From NCBI GenBank assembly GCA_023262305.1, contig JALRCK010000006.1, positions 9,221 through 20,270 of the forward strand: 11,050 nt of DNA, given 5' to 3'. Shown here piece after piece: positions 5,580-11,050 of this stretch (position 1 is the first letter of the stretch; each line of letters opens with the position of its first letter). Both the position numbers and the translations under genes were made by a program. The stretch is from Deltaproteobacteria bacterium. Lineage in GTDB: Bacteria; Bdellovibrionota_C; UBA2361; OMII01. A model generated the notes under the pieces. The model was not told where the DNA came from and did not search any database. It saw nothing but the letters and a program-made list of their open reading frames with translations.

Positions 5580-6437
5580 ATGTCTGTACTACGCATCGCT
5601 ATCCAGAAATCAGGCCGACTCACAGAGTCCTCACGCAAACTCATCGCGGAGAGCGGAATTGAAGTTGAGCAGGTCGGCGCGCAGCTTCGTTCTGCCGCTT
5701 ACAATTTTCCTATTGAGCTCTTCTTCCTCAGGGATGATGACATCCCAGAGTATGTGGCTGATGGCGTCGTTGACGCTGCGATCGTTGGCCTGAACATCGT
5801 CAAAGAGCAAGAGGTCGAAGCCCGAGTCGTGCGGGAGCTCGGCTTCGGAAGGTGCCGCCTTTCGATTGCGGTGCCGAAAGGGGTCGCATACTCAGGCGTT
5901 AACTCCCTCGAAGGACTTCGAATCGCCACTTCGTACCCGAATATTCTCAGGAACTACCTCGCGTCCAAGAAGGTTACCGCCGAAATCACTGAGATAAGCG
6001 GCTCCGTTGAGATCGCGCCATCTATTGGGCTTGGCGACGCAGTGTGCGATCTCGTCAGCTCCGGAAGTACGCTCATTAGTAATGGACTCGTTGAGGTTGA
6101 GCCCGTTCTGCAGTCCCAAGCCGTTCTCGTTGCCAGCCCCACTCTTTCGCCCAACAAAGAGGAGATCTTACAGAAATTTCTCTTTCGGATTAACGCGGTA
6201 TTGAGGGCGCGCAACACGAAATATATCACCCTCAACACGCCCACGGAGGCGATTCCAGAGATTGTGAAGCTTCTTCCCGGGATGAAGAGCCCAAGTGTCT
6301 TGCCACTCAATCTGCCTGGCTGGAGCTCGTTGCACACGGTGGTTGCGGAGGATGAGTTCTGGGAAATAGTGGAAAAGCTCAAGGCTGCTGGCGCGCAAGG
6401 TATCTTGGTGTTGCCGATTGAAAAGGTGATCGAATGA
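5580..6437 (+). CDS. hisG: ATP phosphoribosyltransferase, long form
   Basis: Catalyses the first step of histidine synthesis, ATP + PRPP to N1-phosphoribosyl-ATP, and is the usual point of histidine feedback inhibition. At 285 aa this is the long form, which carries its own regulatory domain and does not need HisZ. N-terminal IAIQKSGRL (6-14) is the family start. GSVEIAPSIGLGDAVCDLVSSGSTLISNGL (141-170) holds the PRPP-binding loop. The ACT-like regulatory domain covers about 212-285, including LLPGMKSPSVLPL (231-243) and the ending AAGAQGILVLPIEKVIE. SD GGGGAG is 4 bases before the ATG. First structural gene of the operon, 68 bases after the leader peptide. Its stop overlaps the start of hisD (ATGA). 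Confidence 0.97.
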   Translation: MSVLRIAIQKSGRLTESSRKLIAESGIEVEQVGAQLRSAAYNFPIELFFLRDDDIPEYVADGVVDAAIVGLNIVKEQEVEARVVRELGFGRCRLSIAVPKGVAYSGVNSLEGLRIATSYPNILRNYLASKKVTAEITEISGSVEIAPSIGLGDAVCDLVSSGSTLISNGLVEVEPVLQSQAVLVASPTLSPNKEEILQKFLFRINAVLRARNTKYITLNTPTEAIPEIVKLLPGMKSPSVLPLNLPGWSSLHTVVAEDEFWEIVEKLKAAGAQGILVLPIEKVIE

Positions 6438-7720
6438 AAACGTACGTGAATCCAAAAAGGAGTGACTGGGAGGATCTGTGCGTGCGACCTAGGTCTGATG
6501 CCCCAGATGTAAGTTCAAAGGTCGCAGAGATACTGAGAGCAGTCCGAACTCGGGGCGATGAAGCTCTTCGGGAGTTCTCGCTTCGATTCGATGGAGCTGT
6601 ACCCGAATCGTTACGGGTGTCTCGGCAATCGCGTGACGCGCTGGCGCAGCAGGTTACTCCCGAGCTTCTACAGGCTGCGCGAGAGGCGATCGCAAACGTC
6701 ACCGAGTTTCACAAATCCCAAAAGCTCGACGAGCGCGGTGTCGAAACCGTACCGGGTGTCACCTGCTTTCGAAGGTCAGTTCCGATCAATCGAGTCGGGA
6801 TCTACATACCTGGGGGGACCGCGCCACTCTTTTCGACCCTGATTATGTTGGCCGCGCCGGCTCTAGTAGCGGGTGTCAAAGAGATCGCGCTATGCACTCC
6901 CGGCGGTACGGAGGGGAGGTTAAACCCCGTGATCGCCTGTGTCGCGGAACTACTCGGAATCGAGGAGATCTACCTCGTTGGAGGCGCTCAGGCGATAGGA
7001 GCCATGGCTTATGGTACGTCGACGATACGGGCGGTAGATAAGATCTGTGGCCCAGGTAACGGGTTCGTTACAGAGGCGAAGCTTCAAGTGGCATCCCAAG
7101 GTATCGCGATCGACATGCCAGCCGGTCCGTCGGAGGTACTCGTTGTGGCTGATGAGGGTGCGGATCCTCGATTTGTCGCCGCGGATCTCTTGGCGCAGGC
7201 CGAGCACGGTGCAGACAGCCAAGTGGTGGTTGTCACCACATCACCGGAGCTCCTTGCTAAGATTCAAGTCGAAGTTGGGCGCCAGGTCGGGCTTCTTCCG
7301 CGAGGGTCGATAGCGGTTCAGTCTCTTGAGGGAAGCTTCGGAGTTGTTCTCCCTTCCCTTGAAGAGGCTCTGCAGTTCTCGAATGTCTATGCGCCTGAGC
7401 ACTTGATCCTCTCGGTGCAGGATCCTGACCGCTATGTGGAGATGGTTGTGAATGCTGGGTCAGTATTCCTCGGGTACATGGCAGCTGAGGCTCTTGGAGA
7501 TTACGCTTCAGGCACAAATCACGTCTTGCCAACGAACCGAGGTGCACGAGCGTTTTCGGGCGTTTCCGTGGATACGTTTGTGCGAAAGATAACGTTTCAA
7601 AAGGTAACCGAAGCTGGGCTCGCGAGGTTGGCACCGGCTGTGGCATGCATGGCGCGCGCAGAAGGGCTTGAGGCTCACGCTCGAGCGGTGCTTATTCGAG
7701 AGGAGGTGACCCGTGGTTAA
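6434..7720 (+). CDS. hisD: Histidinol dehydrogenase
   Basis: Zinc enzyme for the last two oxidations, L-histidinol to histidinal to histidine, using two NAD+. At 428 aa it has the normal length. All key residues are present with a constant offset of four from E. coli: zinc ligands Q255, H258, D356 and H415 (E. coli Q259, H262, D360, H419) and catalytic E322-H323 in APEHL (E. coli E326, H327). VGIYIPGGTAPLFSTLIM (121-138) and ICGPGNGFVTEAK (204-216) are family signatures; GPGN with DMPAGPSE (227-234) belongs to the NAD/substrate site. The ATG overlaps the hisG stop by four bases (ATGA), and AAGGTGA gives a good SD inside the hisG end. Translational coupling to hisG is likely. Confidence 0.98.
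   Translation: MKTYVNPKRSDWEDLCVRPRSDAPDVSSKVAEILRAVRTRGDEALREFSLRFDGAVPESLRVSRQSRDALAQQVTPELLQAAREAIANVTEFHKSQKLDERGVETVPGVTCFRRSVPINRVGIYIPGGTAPLFSTLIMLAAPALVAGVKEIALCTPGGTEGRLNPVIACVAELLGIEEIYLVGGAQAIGAMAYGTSTIRAVDKICGPGNGFVTEAKLQVASQGIAIDMPAGPSEVLVVADEGADPRFVAADLLAQAEHGADSQVVVVTTSPELLAKIQVEVGRQVGLLPRGSIAVQSLEGSFGVVLPSLEEALQFSNVYAPEHLILSVQDPDRYVEMVVNAGSVFLGYMAAEALGDYASGTNHVLPTNRGARAFSGVSVDTFVRKITFQKVTEAGLARLAPAVACMARAEGLEAHARAVLIREEVTRG
7701..7709 (+). promoter_or_regulatory. Strong SD that fixes the GTG start of hisC
   Basis: AGGAGGTGA is a nearly full match to the 16S rRNA tail and lies inside the end of hisD, with 6 bases from AGGAGG to the GTG at 7713. It settles a GTG start that would otherwise be doubtful, and shows that this genome uses strong SD sites. 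Confidence 0.85.
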
Positions 7721-8738
7721 TCAATTCATCAAGGCATACATCCAAGCGCTTGTGCCGTATTCAACGGCGCGGGATGAGTTTACTGGTGTTGCGTCCGTAT
7801 ATCTCGATGCAAATGAGAATCCGTATCAAACACCGGTCAACCGCTACCCGGATCCTCACCAGCGACAACTCAAGGCCCTGATATCGGAGCGCAAGGGAGT
7901 TGCGGTAGAGAACATCTTTCTCGGAAATGGGAGTGATGAGGCGATCGATCTCCTCGTGCGAGTTGTTGACACCCCTCAAGGAGGCGTAACGATAACTTCG
8001 CCAACATACGGCATGTATAAGGTGGCCGCGGCAAACAACGGAGTCTCCGTTGGGGATGCGCCCCTACGGCCTGACTTCTCGCTCGACATCGAAGCAATTC
8101 GTGGCGCGAGTGAAAAGGGAAGTCGACTGCTATTTCTCTGTTCTCCCAACAATCCGACCGGAACGCAGTACACGCTTGGTGAGATAAAGAGTGTGATGGA
8201 TGCCTTCGCGGGGATCGTAGTTGTCGATGAGGCCTACATCGACTTTGCCCAAGCTCCGAGTGCTCTCACCCTCCTCGGAGAGTATGATCGACTCGTAGTG
8301 CTCCAAACCTTCTCAAAGGCGTGGGGAATGGCGGGCATTCGTCTGGGAATGGCTTTCGGCGCGAAGGTCGTTATTGACTCGATGAATACATTGAAGCTTC
8401 CGTATAATGTGAGCGAGCTGACGCAGCGATACGCACTCGAACGGTTGGCAGAGCCTGTCCGGATGGAATCAGAGGTACGGGAGATCCTTTCTGAGCGCGC
8501 ACGAGTCGTCAGTGAATTGCGCCGGTTGAGCGGGGTAGTTGAGGTGTTCCCATCCGAGACTAATTTTGTGCTTGTGAAGGTCACTCAGGCTTGGCGAGCG
8601 TTTGAGTACCTTCAAGGCAAAGGCGTCATTGTACGTGACCGGTCGAAAGAGAGAGGGTGTGATGGATGTTTGCGAATTACGATAGGCACGCCTGCAGAGA
8701 ACAACGCGGTACTTGAGGGACTACGGGAGGTTCTATGA
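7713..8738 (+). CDS. hisC: Histidinol-phosphate aminotransferase
   Basis: PLP-dependent fold-type I enzyme that converts imidazole-acetol phosphate and glutamate to histidinol phosphate and 2-oxoglutarate. At 341 aa it is typical in length. Visible: substrate-site YLDANENPY (30-38) and NRYPDP (43-48), GNGSDEAIDLL (71-81) near the PLP phosphate, SPNNPTG (144-150), VVVDEAYIDF with PLP-ring D172, FSKAWGMAGIRLG with Schiff-base K202, and the carboxylate-binding Arg in CLRITIG (R321). It starts with GTG after a very strong SD and overlaps the last eight bases of hisD. The wording of the N-terminal 130 residues resembles Bacteroidota HisC in my memory; that is recall, not a search. Confidence 0.97.
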   Translation: MVNQFIKAYIQALVPYSTARDEFTGVASVYLDANENPYQTPVNRYPDPHQRQLKALISERKGVAVENIFLGNGSDEAIDLLVRVVDTPQGGVTITSPTYGMYKVAAANNGVSVGDAPLRPDFSLDIEAIRGASEKGSRLLFLCSPNNPTGTQYTLGEIKSVMDAFAGIVVVDEAYIDFAQAPSALTLLGEYDRLVVLQTFSKAWGMAGIRLGMAFGAKVVIDSMNTLKLPYNVSELTQRYALERLAEPVRMESEVREILSERARVVSELRRLSGVVEVFPSETNFVLVKVTQAWRAFEYLQGKGVIVRDRSKERGCDGCLRITIGTPAENNAVLEGLREVL

Positions 8739-9829
8739 AGAAAAGGGTACTCTTTATCGATCGCGACGGCACGATCATCGTTGAGCCGCCGGTAACAAAG
8801 CAGATAGATTCACTCGATAAGCTCGAGTTCATCCCGTATGCCATATCGTCGCTCGCCTCTATTGCACAGCGCAAGGAGTTCGAGTTGGTGATTGTCTCGA
8901 ACCAGGATGGTCTCGGAACGGCGTCATTCCCGGAAGCAGACTTTTGGCCCGCGCAGAACGCGATGCTTACGACCTTGAGGAATGAGGGGGTGGTCTTCTC
9001 AGATATCTTAATCGATCGGTCCTTTCCCGAAGAGAACCAACCAACCCGAAAGCCGGGCACTGGCATGCTGACCCGCTACATGACGGAGGAGTATGACCTT
9101 GAGAGATCGTTTGTGATTGGTGACCGGGAAACAGATGTCCAGTTGGCAAAGAATCTTGGATGTAAGGCTATCCTTATCGCCCCGGACGCGAACCCTGGCG
9201 CAGTTCTCACCACCACATCGTGGAAAGAGATTGAGGCGTTTGTATACGCCCAGACGCGCTACGCTGAGTACGCTCGCACCACAAAGGAGACCTCTATCGA
9301 GTGCAAGCTCGGATTGTACGGAACCGGTACATGCACGATTGCAACGGGTCTTGGGTTCTTTGATCACATGCTTAATCTTCTGGGCGCTCACGCGGGATTC
9401 AATCTCACGATCAGCGCCACCGGAGACCTCTATGTGGATGAGCACCACTTGATTGAGGACGTTGGGATCGTTCTCGGTGAGACGATCAGCCGCGCTCTTA
9501 AAGATCGCTCAAGTATCGGACGATTTGGTTTCGTGCTTCCGATGGACGAGGCGCTCGCACAGGTTGCTATCGACATATCCGGCCGATCCGACTTTGTTTG
9601 GAACGCGACCTTTCACCGCGAAATGATAGGGGATGTCCCAACAGAGATGTTTAAGCACTTCTTTAAGTCACTCTCAGAGTCGTTGAGGTGCGCACTGCAC
9701 ATCTCGGTTGAGGGAGAAAACGAACACCACAAAGCGGAAGCGATCTTTAAGTGCGTAGGTCGCGCGTTGCGCAGTGCGGTGGCCCGAGTTAGAGACCAGG
9801 GCATACCCAGCACAAAAGGGGTGTTATGA
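8735..9829 (+). CDS. hisB: Bifunctional histidinol-phosphatase / imidazoleglycerol-phosphate dehydratase
   Basis: Fusion of two enzymes in 364 aa. The N-terminal HAD phosphatase (about 1-165) has FIDRDGT with nucleophile D9 and acid/base D11, SNQDG (55-59), and GDRETD (129-134) with metal-binding aspartates; it removes phosphate from histidinol phosphate. The C-terminal dehydratase (about 180-364) has FFDHML (208-213), DEHHLIED (235-242), NEHHKAE (329-335) with the metal-binding His/Glu residues, and the ending IPSTKGVL; it dehydrates imidazole-glycerol phosphate. The phosphatase part lacks the zinc ligands C93, H95, C101, C103 of E. coli HisB: the same segment here reads LIDRSFPEENQPTRKPG (92-108). 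From memory this is also how Bacteroidota HisB looks. GGGAGG is 4 bases before the ATG, which overlaps the hisC stop (ATGA). Confidence 0.97.
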   Translation: MKKRVLFIDRDGTIIVEPPVTKQIDSLDKLEFIPYAISSLASIAQRKEFELVIVSNQDGLGTASFPEADFWPAQNAMLTTLRNEGVVFSDILIDRSFPEENQPTRKPGTGMLTRYMTEEYDLERSFVIGDRETDVQLAKNLGCKAILIAPDANPGAVLTTTSWKEIEAFVYAQTRYAEYARTTKETSIECKLGLYGTGTCTIATGLGFFDHMLNLLGAHAGFNLTISATGDLYVDEHHLIEDVGIVLGETISRALKDRSSIGRFGFVLPMDEALAQVAIDISGRSDFVWNATFHREMIGDVPTEMFKHFFKSLSESLRCALHISVEGENEHHKAEAIFKCVGRALRSAVARVRDQGIPSTKGVL

Positions 9830-10413
9830 GCGTTGCGATCGTCAGATACAACGCTGGGAACGTGCGCTCGGTCGGACATGCCCTGGAGCGTATCGGGGTA
9901 GCCTATTTGATCACTGATGATGCCAAAGAGCTGGCTTCAGCCGATCGGGTGATCTTTCCGGGTGTGGGTGAGGCACGGAGCGCGATGGAGCACCTGCGTT
10001 CGTCGGGTTTGGATCAAGTGGTGCGCGACCTGACACAGCCGGTTCTGGGCGTCTGTCTCGGCATGCAGCTTCTGTGTGAAAGCTCAGAGGAGGGGAGTGC
10101 GGAGTGTCTTGGCGTTATCTCTGGGCGGGTCAAGCGTTTTACCGTGCCAGAGAAAGTGCCTCACATGGGGTGGAGCCCTGTGACACGCCTTGACCACCCC
10201 ATCTTCTCAGGCATCGGGGAGGGAGCCTTCCTCTACTTTGTGCATAGCTATCGGGTTGATGTTTGCGAGGAGACCGTTGCTCGCTGTGAGTACGGGGAGG
10301 ATTTCTCTGCTGCAGTTGCCCAGCGCAATTTCGTGGGTGTGCAGTTTCACCCAGAAAAAAGTGCCGAGGCAGGTGAGCGGATATTGAAGAATTTTATGGA
10401 GTGGAAAATATGA
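9826..10413 (+). CDS. hisH: Imidazole-glycerol-phosphate synthase, glutaminase subunit
   Basis: Class I glutamine amidotransferase. It hydrolyses glutamine and passes ammonia through a channel to HisF, which makes imidazole-glycerol phosphate and AICAR from PRFAR. At 195 aa it has normal length. The catalytic triad is complete: C77 in GVCLGMQ, H175 and E177 in QFHPEKS. Also visible are the N-terminal YNAGNVRSV (8-16), the FPGVGEA oxyanion-strand region (44-50), HMGWSPV (113-119) and YFVHSYR (137-143). The ATG overlaps the hisB stop (ATGA), with AAGGGG as SD five bases upstream. Its partner hisF is expected just outside the window, after hisA. Confidence 0.97.
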   Translation: MSVAIVRYNAGNVRSVGHALERIGVAYLITDDAKELASADRVIFPGVGEARSAMEHLRSSGLDQVVRDLTQPVLGVCLGMQLLCESSEEGSAECLGVISGRVKRFTVPEKVPHMGWSPVTRLDHPIFSGIGEGAFLYFVHSYRVDVCEETVARCEYGEDFSAAVAQRNFVGVQFHPEKSAEAGERILKNFMEWKI

Positions 10414-11050
10414 AACGTTGCAAGATCGTTCCTGCGATCGACCTGATTCAGGGTAAGTGTGTTCGCTTACGACAGGGCAGCTTTGATGAAAAGGAGGTAG
10501 TTGGCGAAGATCCCGTTGTTGTAGCGCAAGGATTCGCGCAAGCGGGGTTCTCTCGACTGCATGTCGTTGACCTGGATGGAGCTCGTGCTGGTTCCCCGCG
10601 TCACCTCGAGATCGTTAGAGCGATTAAGGCAGCTACTCCGTTGGCAATAGATTTTAGCGGAGGATTGCGCACAGCGACCGACATCGAACAGGCGCTGGAA
10701 AGTGGCGCCCAACAGGTTGTGATCGGTTCGGCAGCAGTTCTTGCCCCAGATGATGTTGTTTCCTGGATTGAGCGATTCGGATCTGAGGCAGTGATCGTGG
10801 GGCTAGATGTCTTACACGGCGAGGTTCGAATAAAGGGGTGGCAAGAGGGAAGCTCCCTTACAATTGGTTCAGTGCTGGAACGATTTGCGGGGAGTGGGCT
10901 CAAGCGCGTTATGTCTACGGATATTAGTAAGGACGGCACGTTGCAGGGAGCCGCTGTGGATCTCTATCAGGCGCTGTGTCGGGACTACCCCGCCATCTCG
11001 TTTATCGCGAGTGGGGGCATCGCGACTGCGGTGGACCTACGCCAGGTTGC
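10410..11050 (+). CDS. hisA: ProFAR isomerase, 3' truncated by window edge
   Basis: Isomerises ProFAR to PRFAR, the substrate of HisF-HisH. It is a (beta/alpha)8 barrel with an internal half-barrel repeat. The first 213 codons are present, of about 240 in the family, and the frame runs open to the edge. Visible: catalytic base D11 in VPAIDLIQGKCVRL, VVDLDGARAG (52-61), GGL after strand 3 in IDFSGGLRT (80-88), the GSAAV phosphate-binding turn (106-110), GW (143-144), general acid D171 in STDISKDGTLQG, and SGGIAT (201-206). DFSGG in place of the more common LGGGI and TLQGAAVDLY (177-186) resemble Bacteroidota HisA as I recall it. The ATG overlaps the hisH stop (ATGA) with GGAG eight bases upstream. 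Confidence 0.96.
   Translation, partial: MKRCKIVPAIDLIQGKCVRLRQGSFDEKEVVGEDPVVVAQGFAQAGFSRLHVVDLDGARAGSPRHLEIVRAIKAATPLAIDFSGGLRTATDIEQALESGAQQVVIGSAAVLAPDDVVSWIERFGSEAVIVGLDVLHGEVRIKGWQEGSSLTIGSVLERFAGSGLKRVMSTDISKDGTLQGAAVDLYQALCRDYPAISFIASGGIATAVDLRQV

Noticed and set aside
5468..5662. A 64-codon plus-strand frame overlapping the his leader and the start of hisG
   Set aside because: It runs into hisG in the wrong frame, has no SD, and competes with the better-supported leader peptide and hisG.
1..11050. Mobile elements, CRISPR arrays, tRNA or rRNA genes
   Set aside because: No transposase or integrase motifs, no regularly spaced repeats and no tRNA-like T-loop (GGTTCRANYCC) with matching stems were found on reading.

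Overview
The window is bacterial: tightly packed genes, four-base ATGA overlaps, clear Shine-Dalgarno (SD) sites such as AGGAGGTGA before hisC, and TGA used as a stop, so the standard code applies. No phylum can be fixed from sequence alone. From memory of the families, and without a search, the histidine proteins look most like the Bacteroidota type: a fused HisB without zinc cysteines, a long-form HisG, and HisC/HisA wording. The strong SD sites are not typical of Bacteroidota. A deep relative or a transferred operon are both possible.

Left part (1-5152). A 5'-truncated iron-sulfur (PhrB-type) photolyase/cryptochrome is followed by cytidine deaminase (cdd), both on plus. A 140-aa protein of unknown function lies on minus, convergent with cdd. 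It is divergent from an Hsp33-like redox chaperone whose C-terminal zinc centre is intact but whose N-terminal domain is highly diverged. Next comes a 209-aa protein with one membrane segment on plus. Its stop codon overlaps the stop of a convergent two-gene minus-strand unit: a 492-aa helical protein with an Ala/Pro-rich N-terminus and an 82-aa charged helical protein. Neither is recognised.

Middle (5153-5579). A 427-base non-coding stretch separates that unit from the histidine operon. It contains a probable operon leader peptide of 16 codons, MRFVRSSHAHSHHHGA, with five His codons in a seven-codon stretch. An 8-bp perfect inverted repeat (GTGGGAAT / ATTCCCAC) has its right arm inside the His codons. 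The hisG SD site can also be paired in two ways. This looks like a histidine-sensing attenuator, but no standard intrinsic terminator is visible, so control may act on translation.

Right part (5580-11050). hisG-hisD-hisC-hisB-hisH-hisA are all on plus and almost every junction overlaps by 4 or 8 bases. This is the classical GDCBHA order, and hisF and hisI(E) are expected just past the edge. Together the genes cover phosphoribosyl-ATP formation, ProFAR isomerisation, the glutaminase half of imidazole-glycerol-phosphate synthase, dehydration, transamination, dephosphorylation and the final oxidation to histidine.

The most interesting parts are the his leader and the unrecognised 492/82-aa pair.
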